From Psychromonas algicola (GTDB taxonomy: Bacteria > Pseudomonadota > Gammaproteobacteria > Enterobacterales > Psychromonadaceae): a stretch of 64,000 nucleotides of DNA. The notes beneath the pieces were generated by a model. That model ran no database searches. It was not told where the DNA came from and saw only the letters and a program-made list of their open reading frames with translations. Shown here one piece after another: positions 50,887 through 59,711 of this stretch (position 1 is the first letter of the stretch; each line of letters opens with the position of its first letter). A program made the position numbers and the translations under genes. The stretch covers positions 1-64,000 of the forward strand of contig NZ_SNUB01000005.1 of the NCBI RefSeq assembly GCF_004378355.1, written 5' to 3'.

Positions 50887-51203
50887 GGTGTTTCCAATCT
50901 GTAACATAAGAGCTGTAACTTTAAACAGTAATTGAATATAAGTGAATAGCCAACATTAAAAATACGAACGTGTAGCCTGATTTTATATAAATTTATGTTA
51001 CAACTTGCATATTTGTGCGCTTTTCATAGTTTTATTTGCATTTTTTATTACAAATTTAAGTTTTTTGCATGTTTGTGCTGTTTTGTGCGTGATTTTGGTT
51101 TGAAAATGCACTAAAGTAGCGTTAATTATTTATTAACTCTAAATCTAGTGAACAAATAGTCATTGCTCGGTGGATTTAAACACTTATTCTGAAGGGGAAA
51201 ATT
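50887..51203. other. Divergent control region of rmuC operon and glmS
   Basis: An AT-rich 317-bp gap with T-rich tracts near 50985-51060. It must hold the glmS promoter and leader. I did not find a hexamer pair I trust, nor a glmS ribozyme-like structure. A good ribosome site (AAGGGG) precedes glmS. Confidence 0.4.
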
Positions 51204-53036
51204 ATGTGCGGTATCGTTGGTGCAGTTGCGCAAAGAGAAGTATCTGAAATCTTAATCGAAGGTTTAAAAAAATTAGAATATCGCGGATATGATTCTGCAG
51301 GTGTTGCCATTGTTGATAGCGAAGGTAAATTAACGCGCGTTCGTCGTTTAGGTAAAGTGAAAGAATTAGCCGATGCCGTTGCAGATTTAAATACAATGGG
51401 CGGCACAGGTATTGCGCATACACGTTGGGCGACTCACGGCGAACCTTCTGAAGCGAATGCACATCCACATGTTTCAGCTGATATCTCTATCGTACATAAC
51501 GGTATTATCGAAAATCACGAACCGCTACGTATTTTATTACAAGAACGTGGTTATGTTTTTCAATCACAAACCGATACTGAAGTCATTGCGCATTTAGTGG
51601 AATGGGAATTAAGAACCTCTAGTTCATTACGTGAAGCAGTACAAAAAGCAGTACCACAATTAGATGGTGCTTACGGCATGGTGGCATTGGATAGTCGCGA
51701 CCCATCACGTTTAGTGGTTGCTCGTTCAGGTAGTCCGATCGTTATAGGTCACGGTGTTGGTGAAAACTTCCTAGCATCAGATCAACTTGCATTATTAAAC
51801 GTAACACGTCGTTTTACTTACCTTGAAGAAGGTGATGTAGCAGAAATTACACGTCGTGACGTGAATGTGTTTGATCATAATGGTAAAGCAATTGAACGTG
51901 AAATCATCGAATCAACGGTTGAGCAAGATGCTGGTAGTAAAGGTAAATACCGTCACTTCATGCAAAAAGAAATCTTTGAACAACCAACTGCATTATTAAG
52001 TGCATTGGAAGGCCGTATTAATGAAGACAGCATTTTAGTTGAAAGCATTGGTAATGGTGCAAAAGAAATCTTATCTAAAGTAGAACACGTTCAAATCATC
52101 GCTTGTGGTACGTCATACAACTCAGGCATGGCGGCACGTTATTGGTTTGAAGCTGTAGCTGGCGTAAGTTGTGATGTTGAAATCGCGTCTGAATTCCGTT
52201 ACCGCGACTTTGTGGTTCGTCCAAACAGCTTATTACTGACATTGTCTCAGTCAGGGGAAACAGCAGATACATTAGCGGCGTTACGTTTAGCGAAAGAGAA
52301 AGGTTACATGTCGGCAATGTCAATTTGTAACGTATCAGGCTCTTCATTAGTACGTGAATCTGACCTTGCATTTATGACACGCGCAGGAACAGAAATCGGC
52401 GTAGCATCAACGAAAGCATTCACAACACAATTGGCAGCAATGTTAATTTTAGTGACTGCAATTGGTAAACAGCAAGGCACTATCAGCAAGCAAAAAGAAG
52501 CTGAGATCGTGAAAGCATTACATTCATTACCAGCACAAGTTGAAAAAGCCTTAGCCTTCGATAAAGAAATTGAAAAGCTGGCGACAGACTTTGCAGATAA
52601 ACACCACACATTATTCCTAGGTCGTGGTGAATATTACCCAATCGCGATGGAAGCGGCGTTAAAACTGAAAGAGATTTCATACATTCACGCAGAAGCTTAT
52701 GCAGCAGGTGAACTAAAACATGGCCCATTAGCCTTAGTTGATGCGGATATGCCTGTTGTGGTGGTTGCACCAAACAATGACTTGTTAGAAAAACTAAAAT
52801 CAAACGTTGAAGAAGTACGCGCACGCGGTGGTTTGTTATATGTATTTGCCGATGAAAACTCAGGTTTTGAACCATGCGATGGCATGAAAATCATCTCATT
52901 ACCGCACGTTGATCCAATCATCGCGCCAATCTTCCACACAGTACCAATGCAATTATTGTCTTATCATATTGCATTAATCAAAGGTACAGATGTAGACCAA
53001 CCACGTAACCTAGCGAAAGCGGTGACTGTGGAATAA
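51204..53036 (+). CDS. glmS: Glutamine--fructose-6-phosphate transaminase (isomerizing)
   Basis: First enzyme of UDP-GlcNAc synthesis, making glucosamine 6-phosphate from fructose 6-phosphate and glutamine. 610 residues. After Met1, Cys2 is the N-terminal nucleophile (CGIVGAVAQ). The glutaminase motif [13 protein letters not shown] is intact, followed by two SIS domains ([36 protein letters not shown]) and the invariant end NLAKAVTVE. This 3' end is the usual TnsD recognition site of Tn7-like elements; the region after it is accessory here. Confidence 0.98.
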   Translation: MCGIVGAVAQREVSEILIEGLKKLEYRGYDSAGVAIVDSEGKLTRVRRLGKVKELADAVADLNTMGGTGIAHTRWATHGEPSEANAHPHVSADISIVHNGIIENHEPLRILLQERGYVFQSQTDTEVIAHLVEWELRTSSSLREAVQKAVPQLDGAYGMVALDSRDPSRLVVARSGSPIVIGHGVGENFLASDQLALLNVTRRFTYLEEGDVAEITRRDVNVFDHNGKAIEREIIESTVEQDAGSKGKYRHFMQKEIFEQPTALLSALEGRINEDSILVESIGNGAKEILSKVEHVQIIACGTSYNSGMAARYWFEAVAGVSCDVEIASEFRYRDFVVRPNSLLLTLSQSGETADTLAALRLAKEKGYMSAMSICNVSGSSLVRESDLAFMTRAGTEIGVASTKAFTTQLAAMLILVTAIGKQQGTISKQKEAEIVKALHSLPAQVEKALAFDKEIEKLATDFADKHHTLFLGRGEYYPIAMEAALKLKEISYIHAEAYAAGELKHGPLALVDADMPVVVVAPNNDLLEKLKSNVEEVRARGGLLYVFADENSGFEPCDGMKIISLPHVDPIIAPIFHTVPMQLLSYHIALIKGTDVDQPRNLAKAVTVE

Positions 53037-53093
53037 GGAAAAGGTGGGTTTGTTAGAAAATAACAAAGCCATTTATTCATAAAGCTTGATGTT

Positions 53094-53133
53094 AAATAGC
53101 GATAATATTTAAAATATTATCGCTATTTTTTTA
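53094..53133 (+). terminator. Terminator of glmS
   Basis: A perfect long stem AATAGCGATAATATTT with its complement, followed by seven T residues, about 60 bp after glmS. Confidence 0.88.
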
Positions 53134-53436
53134 CCTGCTTTTTGAAATGCAAATGGCAGACTATTTTATCTCATGGAATAAACGATAAAATAGACAGCAG
53201 AATAAGCGCGAGTGTTGATAATAAAAAGAATGTTTCTCTTTAAAAAATCAAAATAAGTCACAACGCCCTCTTTTAATTCAGTTAAGCACAAGACCTGATT
53301 AAAAAAATAGGTGATACTTAGTCTAAGGTTAACTTATTCAATTAAGTATCCAAAAACCAATAACACGAATCACAATATAAACACGGCAATATAACGCATA
53401 GGTCGTGAAAAAGAGCAAAGCTCACTAGGAAAATGA
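53134..53436. other. Gap between glmS and the hsd operon
   Basis: AT-rich spacer with an inverted repeat (53161-53193) and presumably the hsd promoter. No Tn7 end sequence, integrase gene or tRNA is visible. Confidence 0.4.
53161..53193. repeat. Inverted repeat upstream of hsdM
   Basis: CTATTTTATC and GATAAAATAG flank a 13-nt spacer. The similarity extends outward imperfectly (GCAGA against the complement of GACAGC). Its place ahead of hsdM and lack of a T run make an operator more likely than a terminator. Confidence 0.45.
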
Positions 53437-54909
53437 ATGTTTGAACAAGTATTTAAAAATATCGATGATATCTTCCATAAAGATGCAGGCTGTTCTTCAG
53501 AACTAGATTACACCGAACAATCATCATGGATGTTATTTTTAAAATACCTCGACGATCTTGAATTTACCAAATCGCAAGAAGCTGAAATGATGTTGGAAAC
53601 TTACCAATACATCATTGATGAACCTTACCGTTGGAGTGCTTGGGCGGCACCCAAAGATGCCGAGGGCAAGTTTGACCACAACAACGCTTTAACAGGCGAC
53701 GATTTAATGGACTTTGTGGACGGTCAATTATTCCCTTACCTCAAAGGATTTAAACAACGCGCCGATAACGCCAATACCATTGAATATAAAATTGGTGAGA
53801 TTTTTAGTGAAATAAAAAACAAAATTCAAAGTGGTTATTCGCTGCGTGACGCATTAGAAAAAGTAGACCAATTACGTTTTCGTTCACAGCAAGAAAAACA
53901 CGAATTGAGTCATTTGTACGAAGCTAAAATTAAAAACATGGGTAACGCAGGGCGTAATGGTGGCGAATATTACACACCACGTCCCTTAATTCGTGCCATG
54001 GTAGATATTATTCAACCGAAAATTGGTGAAACTATTTATGATGGCGCCGCAGGCTCGGCAGGCTTTTTATGTGAAGCTTATGATTATTTACGCCAAGGTG
54101 GGCGTGACAAAAAACAGCTTAAATCCAGCGATTTAGAAACCTTACAAACAAAGACTTTTTACGCCAAAGAGAAAAAGTCATTGGCTTACGTTATCGCTAT
54201 TATGAACATGATATTACACGGCATCGAAGCGCCTAACGTATTGCACACCAATACCTTGTCTGAAAATTTACAAGATATTCAACCAAGCAATCAACACGAC
54301 ATCATTTTAGCGAACCCTCCTTTTGGCGGTAAAGAACGCAAAGAAGTGCAAGAGAACTTCCCCATTCAAACGGGCGAAACTGCCTTCTTGTTTTTGCAGC
54401 ACTTTATTAAAATGTTGAAACCCGGCGGCCGTGCAGCCATTGTGATTAAAAATACCTTTTTAAGTAATACCGATAACGCCGCCATTAAATTACGTAAAGA
54501 GTTATTAGAAAACTGTAATTTACACACGGTATTAGATTGCCCCGGCGGTACCTTCTTAGGCGCAGGTGTAAAAACCGTGGTGTTGTTCTTCACCAAAGGT
54601 GAGCCAACCTTAAATACTTGGTTTTATCAACTTGATGTAGGCAGAAACTTAGGGAAATCTAATCCGTTAAACGATAATGACTTAAAAAACTTCGTGGAAT
54701 TACAGACAGAATTTAAAGAAACGAAACAGTCGTGGTCTATCAATAAATCAGATTTGAACCAAGAAACATTAGATCTTCAAGTTAAAAACATTAATCAAGA
54801 AGACGAAAAGCCGCTTCGTAGTCCTGAGGACATAATTTCAGAAATATCTAGCCTTGATGCTGAGAGTAAAATGCTAATTAGGAATATTGAGGCATTAATC
54901 AATGGGTAA
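53437..54909 (+). CDS. hsdM: Type I restriction-modification system methyltransferase subunit
   Basis: N6-adenine DNA methyltransferase subunit; with HsdS it forms the modification enzyme, and with HsdR the restriction complex. 490 residues. N-terminal HsdM_N helical domain (1-130), then the AdoMet motif YDGAAGSAGFL (about 196-206) and the catalytic NPPF motif (ANPPFGG, about 288). First gene of the operon; its stop overlaps the hsdS start by 8 nt (ATGGGTAA), as usual for subunits made in fixed ratio. Confidence 0.97.
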   Translation: MFEQVFKNIDDIFHKDAGCSSELDYTEQSSWMLFLKYLDDLEFTKSQEAEMMLETYQYIIDEPYRWSAWAAPKDAEGKFDHNNALTGDDLMDFVDGQLFPYLKGFKQRADNANTIEYKIGEIFSEIKNKIQSGYSLRDALEKVDQLRFRSQQEKHELSHLYEAKIKNMGNAGRNGGEYYTPRPLIRAMVDIIQPKIGETIYDGAAGSAGFLCEAYDYLRQGGRDKKQLKSSDLETLQTKTFYAKEKKSLAYVIAIMNMILHGIEAPNVLHTNTLSENLQDIQPSNQHDIILANPPFGGKERKEVQENFPIQTGETAFLFLQHFIKMLKPGGRAAIVIKNTFLSNTDNAAIKLRKELLENCNLHTVLDCPGGTFLGAGVKTVVLFFTKGEPTLNTWFYQLDVGRNLGKSNPLNDNDLKNFVELQTEFKETKQSWSINKSDLNQETLDLQVKNINQEDEKPLRSPEDIISEISSLDAESKMLIRNIEALING

Positions 54910-56116
54910 ATTTGAGAAACTTGGAGACGTTTGTGACTTTGTTGGGGGTTCTCAGCCAGCTAAATCAAATTTTGTTTATGATTTAACTGATTTAGATAAA
55001 TCTGCATATACCCGCTTAATACAGATCAGGGATTATAAATCGGACAAGCATATTGTTTATATTCCTAAAGTTAGTACTAAGAAATTTTGTAAAGCAGATG
55101 ACGTAATGATTGGCCGTTATGGCCCTCCAGTCTTTCAAATTTTAAGGGGGCTTGAAGGCGCATATAATGTAGCTCTAATGAAAGCTATCCCTAAATTGGG
55201 TTTACTTAATAACGAATACCTATTTTATTTTCTTATGTCCCCAAGTATTCAAAATTATATTATTAAGTTGTCTGAGAGGGCTTCGGGACAAACAGGGGTA
55301 AATAAACCGGCTCTACATGGCTTCCCTATCCTTGTCCCTAGCATCTCAGAACAAAAACGCATTGTGGCATTGCTCGACACTGTGTTTGCCGATTTAGAAC
55401 AAACACGCGCTAAAACCGAACAAAACCTAAAAAACGCCCGCGAGTTGTTTGATAGTTATCTACAACAAGTATTTAGCCAGAAAGGTGATAGTTGCAATAT
55501 CCGTTCAATGTCAGATAAGTCGATGCTTTTAATGATTGACGGTGATAGAGGAAAAAATTATCCCAAAAAATCTGAATTTCTTCCTGAGGGGCACTGTTTA
55601 TTTTTGAGCACCAAAAATGTAAGGCCAGATGGATTTCTATTTGATCAAACAATGTTTATTGATGAAAGTCGTGATAGCTTGCTAAGAAAAGGCAAGCTTG
55701 AGAGAAATGATGTTGTTATCACTACTAGAGGAACTATTGGCAACTTGGCTTTATACGATGATGGAGTTGAGTTTAACAATATTCGTATCAATTCAGGCAT
55801 GTTAATTCTTAGACCTAATAGTGAAATTATTCTTCCTTCATATTTGTTTGAAATAATGAGGTCAGGAATTGTGCGTAAGCAAATTGATGAAAAAGTATCA
55901 GGTGCAGCTCAGCCCCAATTACCTGTGAACACGCTCAATTCATTTAGCTTTCCAGTGCCATCATTAGAAGAACAAAAGCATATAGTTGATCTAACTAAAG
56001 AAGCTGAAGTGAAAATAAATGAACTAACTAGGATCTATACAAAAAAGTTAGCAGCAATAGACGAACTAAAAAAATCCATATTACAAAAAGCCTTTAGTGG
56101 TGAATTAACGCAATAA
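54902..56116 (+). CDS. hsdS: Type I restriction-modification specificity subunit
   Basis: 404 residues with two target recognition domains, each followed by a coiled-coil spacer. The central conserved region is SEQKRIVALLDTVFADLEQT (about 157-176) and the C-terminal one SLEEQKHIVDLTKEAEVKIN, with the ending ILQKAFSGELTQ. The DNA target cannot be predicted from sequence. TRD regions are more AT-rich in codon choice than hsdM, as often seen in exchanged TRDs. Confidence 0.95.
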   Translation: MGKFEKLGDVCDFVGGSQPAKSNFVYDLTDLDKSAYTRLIQIRDYKSDKHIVYIPKVSTKKFCKADDVMIGRYGPPVFQILRGLEGAYNVALMKAIPKLGLLNNEYLFYFLMSPSIQNYIIKLSERASGQTGVNKPALHGFPILVPSISEQKRIVALLDTVFADLEQTRAKTEQNLKNARELFDSYLQQVFSQKGDSCNIRSMSDKSMLLMIDGDRGKNYPKKSEFLPEGHCLFLSTKNVRPDGFLFDQTMFIDESRDSLLRKGKLERNDVVITTRGTIGNLALYDDGVEFNNIRINSGMLILRPNSEIILPSYLFEIMRSGIVRKQIDEKVSGAAQPQLPVNTLNSFSFPVPSLEEQKHIVDLTKEAEVKINELTRIYTKKLAAIDELKKSILQKAFSGELTQ

Positions 56117-56162
56117 GCCGAGCTGAGTTAACTAGATTAAAGCAACTAAATAGGGTAAATAA

Positions 56163-57524
56163 ATGTCCGATTTAAAAAGTACCTCATTGATCGAAAGCCA
56201 ACGTATTGAGTTTAAGCGCGAGCTGACCGATGGTTTAGAAAAAGAAGTGGTGGCTTTTTTAAATGCAAAAGACGGCGGCCTTATTTATATTGGTATTGAC
56301 GACCAAGGCAAAGTGGTTGAGTTAGGCGATCTCGACAAGCTGCAATTAAAAATTAAAGATCGTTTAAAACATAATATTAACCCGTCAACCATGGGATTAT
56401 TTGATGTGTTGATTGAGCCTTACCAAGGTCAACAAGTCATTAAAATTGTGGTGGCACGAGGTTCAGAGCAACCTTATTTTTTAAGTAAAACCGGTATGTC
56501 GCCTAAAGGGTGTTTTATTCGCATTGGCTCCGCCGCTGAGCCCATGCCACAACGTATGATTGAAACCTTATTTGCCACACGTACTCGTAACTCCATTGGC
56601 AATATGCGATCACGCAATCAAGCGTTACATTTTGAACAACTTAAAATTTATTACCAAGAACGAAACTTGCCTTTAAACGATCAATTTGCCCGTAATTTAG
56701 AATTATTAACCACAGAAGGTGATTTTAATTATGCCGCTTATTTATTAGCAGACGACAATGGTATGTCCATTAAAGTCGCGAAATACGCAGGGTTGGATCG
56801 CGTTAATTTAATTGAAAATGAAGAATACGGTTATTGTTGTTTAATTAAAGCCACCAAAGCCGTGTTAGAAAAGTTAAAAGTAGAAAACAAAACTCTTGCC
56901 ACTATTACCGATACCACGCGTAATGAAAGTAAACTATTAAATCCCATCGCACTGCGAGAAGCGGTGATTAACGCCATGATCCATAATGCTTATAGCCGTG
57001 ATGTGCCGCCTAAATTTGAGTTATTTGCCGATCGCTTAGAAATCACTTCCGCTGGTGGATTGCCACAAGGTTTTAGTGAAGCTGAATTTTTCATGGGCTA
57101 TTCAGTACCACAAAATAAAGAGTTAATGCGCGTATTTAGAGACGTTGATTTAGTGGAACAACTTGGCTCTGGTATTCCGCGTATTTTACAAAGTTATAGT
57201 AAAGACGCTTTTTATTTTACAGAGAATTTTACGCGTTTAGTTTTACCCTTTAGCCAAGTGTTAAACACTACCGGACAAGTTACCGGACAAGCTACCGGAC
57301 AAGCTACCGGACAAGCTGAAAACTTATTAAATTATTGCCTTGAACCAAGAAGCACCAAAGAAATGATGGCTTTTTTAAAGGTGAGCCACCGAGAACATTT
57401 TAGAGATAATGTGTTATTACCACTGCTTAATACAAAGCAATTAAAAATGACGATTCCAGATAAACCTAAAAGCCCCAAACAGCGCTACTTGACGGTTACC
57501 AAAATGGACAAAGCTCATGACTAG
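56163..57524 (+). CDS. AlbA_2/Schlafen-type ATP-binding regulator with TGQ repeats
   Basis: 453 residues. An N-terminal AlbA_2 domain (SQRIEFKREL ... NAKDGGLIYIGIDDQG, about 10-60), then a GHKL-like HATPase_c_4 region (LREAVINAMIHNAYSRD ... RLEITSAGGLP, about 263-300; LGSGIPRIL), a linker of four 4-residue repeats TGQ(V/A), and a C-terminal winged helix. Such genes often accompany type I systems; a regulatory or phage-response role is suspected but not established. Its stop (TAG) overlaps the ATG of a truncated hsdR copy (ATGACTAG), the junction expected if hsdR once followed directly. Confidence 0.88.
   Translation: MSDLKSTSLIESQRIEFKRELTDGLEKEVVAFLNAKDGGLIYIGIDDQGKVVELGDLDKLQLKIKDRLKHNINPSTMGLFDVLIEPYQGQQVIKIVVARGSEQPYFLSKTGMSPKGCFIRIGSAAEPMPQRMIETLFATRTRNSIGNMRSRNQALHFEQLKIYYQERNLPLNDQFARNLELLTTEGDFNYAAYLLADDNGMSIKVAKYAGLDRVNLIENEEYGYCCLIKATKAVLEKLKVENKTLATITDTTRNESKLLNPIALREAVINAMIHNAYSRDVPPKFELFADRLEITSAGGLPQGFSEAEFFMGYSVPQNKELMRVFRDVDLVEQLGSGIPRILQSYSKDAFYFTENFTRLVLPFSQVLNTTGQVTGQATGQATGQAENLLNYCLEPRSTKEMMAFLKVSHREHFRDNVLLPLLNTKQLKMTIPDKPKSPKQRYLTVTKMDKAHD
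57269..57316 (+). repeat. Four 12-bp tandem repeats in coding sequence
   Basis: Four consecutive copies of TACCGGACAAG(T/C) encode the TGQV/TGQA linker. Because the unit is 12 bp, a change in copy number keeps the frame and only alters linker length. Confidence 0.9.
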
Positions 57525-57657
57525 AAACGAATCAGAAACACGTGCAGAGTTAATCTCGCCTAAGTTAACCCTAGATGGTTGGGGCGTGATCGAGCACAGC
57601 ATTATTCGCCGTGAAAATAAACAGGAGCGAACATGTTTCACATTGAAGATAAAGTAG
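57517..57657 (+). pseudogene. Truncated copy of the hsdR 5' end
   Basis: Bases 57517-57615 match the first 99 bp of the complete hsdR (59712-59810) at 96 positions. The frame then runs 14 unrelated codons to a stop at 57657. Translation would give 46 residues, including only the first 33 of HsdR. It overlaps the preceding gene's stop and the start of the following gene. It is a relic of a recombination event rather than a working gene. Confidence 0.88.
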
Positions 57658-58862
57658 ATTTGTTGGCTCTTTCTGAGTCTGCTGAATTAGAGTTTAAATT
57701 AGCTGAAGGCCAAGATGGCAAGGGAAAGCTACCTAATGATTTCTGGCCCACTTATAGCGCAATGGCGAATTGTCGGGGTGGTTATGTGGTGCTAGGTGTA
57801 CGTGAAAGAAAAGGAAACTTGACACTTGCTGGTATTAAAGAGATTGAAACGGTTCAAAAACAACTGTTTGATATTGCCGACAATGCTGGCAAGGTAAATA
57901 TCAACCTACTTAACAATGATAACGTGAAAGTCGTTATCATTGAGAAAAAGCAATTATTGGTTATTAAGATTCCTGCTGCACGACGAGAACAAAAGCCTGT
58001 TTACTTAAAAAATCAACCGATGAAAGAAACCTTTATCCGTTTGCATGAAGGTGATCACCGTTGTAGTGAAGAACAAGTTAAGCGTATGTTCGCGGAGCAA
58101 GTAGAAAGTAGCCGTGACGATAAGATATTGATAGGCTTTAATTTTGCTGATATTGATATTGGCAGTTTAAGTGCTTATAAAAATTTATTTGCAGCGGCTA
58201 AGCCGCAACATCCTTGGTTAGAACTTGAGCTTTTTGAGATGTTTAAGCAATTAGGTGGGTGGAGAAAAAATCGTCAAACTGGTGAAGAAGGGATAACATT
58301 TGCAGGTGTAATGATGTTTGGTACATGGGACGCTATTCAAGAGGCTGCACCTAATTACTTTGTCGATTATAGAGAACGTGATGAAGCTAATACCCAACGT
58401 TGGATTGATCGCATTTATCCTGATGGGTCTTGGTCCGGAAATATATTCGATTTTTATCGACGAACCTATCGAAAATTAATTACCGATCTAAAAGTACCAT
58501 TCGAGTTACAACAAGGCAGGCGCATAGATGAATCTAAAACCCATGAAGCAATTCGTGAAGCCTTAGTTAATACTTTAGTTCACGCTGATTACACAGGTAG
58601 AAGCTCAATATTAATCATTAAGCGGCCCGATTTATTTGGTTTTCGTAATCCAGGTTTAATGAGAGTTCCTCCTGAAATTGCCGTAAAAGGTGGTGAAAGT
58701 GATTGTCGTAACCGAAAAATGCATCAAATGTTTTTGATGATTGGTGCTGGTGAACGAGCAGGTTCAGGTATTCCGAAAATATACAGCGGTTGGGAATGGG
58801 CAAAATGGAGGAAACCAAAACTATATGAAAAACAAAACTATATGAAAAACAAAACTATATGA
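57633..58862 (+). CDS. AlbA_2/HATPase regulator, N-terminal part of a frameshifted gene
   Basis: 409 codons as read. An AlbA_2 domain (SAELEFKLAEGQDGKG ... NCRGGYVVLGVRE, about 14-58) and the GHKL-like HATPase_c_4 region (HEAIREALVNTLVHADYTG ... FGFRNPG; GAGERAGSGIPKI). The last 13 or so residues come from a 17-bp tandem repeat read out of frame and end at a stop at 58862. With one repeat unit the protein would run on into the 58888-59637 frame (about 656 residues). The ribosome site AGGAG at 57622 is good. Either phase-variable or inactive in this state. Confidence 0.85.
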   Translation: MFHIEDKVDLLALSESAELEFKLAEGQDGKGKLPNDFWPTYSAMANCRGGYVVLGVRERKGNLTLAGIKEIETVQKQLFDIADNAGKVNINLLNNDNVKVVIIEKKQLLVIKIPAARREQKPVYLKNQPMKETFIRLHEGDHRCSEEQVKRMFAEQVESSRDDKILIGFNFADIDIGSLSAYKNLFAAAKPQHPWLELELFEMFKQLGGWRKNRQTGEEGITFAGVMMFGTWDAIQEAAPNYFVDYRERDEANTQRWIDRIYPDGSWSGNIFDFYRRTYRKLITDLKVPFELQQGRRIDESKTHEAIREALVNTLVHADYTGRSSILIIKRPDLFGFRNPGLMRVPPEIAVKGGESDCRNRKMHQMFLMIGAGERAGSGIPKIYSGWEWAKWRKPKLYEKQNYMKNKTI

Positions 58863-58870
58863 AAAACAAA
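58817..58870 (+). repeat. 17-bp tandem repeat, three units, causing a frameshift
   Basis: Three exact units of AAAACTATATGAAAAAC (58817-58833, 58834-58850, 58851-58867) plus three bases of a fourth. 17 is not a multiple of 3, so each change of copy number shifts the frame. One or four units would fuse the two flanking frames; three do not. Confidence 0.95.
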
Positions 58871-58887
58871 TCCCTTCTGAGCAAACA

Positions 58888-59637
58888 TTGTTAGAGCTTT
58901 CTACTGTCAGTTTAATTCCTAAGGAAGTCACCGATCTATTAAGTAATTTATTTGGTATTCGTTTTTATGACCTGAATGAACTAGAGCAAATGATAGTAAC
59001 CACAGCAGCTATTGAGGGTTGGGTTAATCATGAACGAGCATGTCAGTTAACGAGTAAGCATTCTCGAGATGTGACTTTAGCTTTACCTAGGCTTGTAGAC
59101 AAAGGTTTTTTGGTTGCTGATGGTATAAAAAAAGATAAATCTTATAGCTTACCTGGTATGGAACCTCTTTCACCTGAAGATATATTTACCAATACGTTAA
59201 CCACTTTAGATAACTTAACGCATAGTGATACAAGCTTAACGCATAGCGAACTAAACTTAACGCATAGTGGCTTAAACTCTAAAGCGGAAACATGTGATGA
59301 ACGCGACGTAGAAGGTCGTTTTATCAGTGATAAGCTTAATAAACCATTTGTTGATGAACTTGATGCATTAACTGAAAAGTTTAGAATTGAACTTAACGCA
59401 TTAGGTGCTCAAGCTAGAGAGCATAAACGATTAGATGTTGATACGATGAAACAGTTAATTAATGAGCTATGTAAAGGCCATTATATTTCAGTATCGGTAC
59501 TTGAAGTTTTACTTGATAGAAGAGCTCAAAGTCTTCGTCAGTACTATTTAAAACCAATGATTTCTGATGGTGTGTTGCAGATGGCTTTTCCGCATAAACC
59601 GAATTCACCATTACAAGGCTATAGCACTGTTGATTAG
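58888..59637 (+). CDS. C-terminal part of the frameshifted AlbA_2/HATPase regulator
   Basis: About 250 codons continuing the upstream gene in another frame. Contains a winged-helix segment (WVNHERACQLTSKHSRDVTLALPRL region split here, about 50-85), three 7-residue repeats LTHSxxx at 59215-59277, and a second winged-helix-like end (LEVLLDRRAQSLRQYYLKPM). The true coding start lies upstream of the repeat; TTG 58888 has no ribosome site. Likely expressed only after repeat slippage restores the frame. Confidence 0.7.
   Translation: MLELSTVSLIPKEVTDLLSNLFGIRFYDLNELEQMIVTTAAIEGWVNHERACQLTSKHSRDVTLALPRLVDKGFLVADGIKKDKSYSLPGMEPLSPEDIFTNTLTTLDNLTHSDTSLTHSELNLTHSGLNSKAETCDERDVEGRFISDKLNKPFVDELDALTEKFRIELNALGAQAREHKRLDVDTMKQLINELCKGHYISVSVLEVLLDRRAQSLRQYYLKPMISDGVLQMAFPHKPNSPLQGYSTVD
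59215..59277 (+). repeat. Three 21-bp in-frame repeats (LTHS)
   Basis: Three units each beginning TTAACGCATAG encode LTHSDTS, LTHSELN and LTHSGLN. They are a linker repeat analogous to the TGQ repeats of the first AlbA_2 gene. Confidence 0.85.
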
Positions 59638-59711
59638 CGTGTTTGAGTGATTTTTTTTACCATCAATATGGTCTCAGAATAATAAGTGATTGTTAAACGC
59701 AGGTAAGTGTA

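Noticed and set aside
53037-53160. Tn7 end or attachment scar after glmS
   Set aside because: No Tn7-type terminal sequence or 5-bp target duplication could be recognised by eye.
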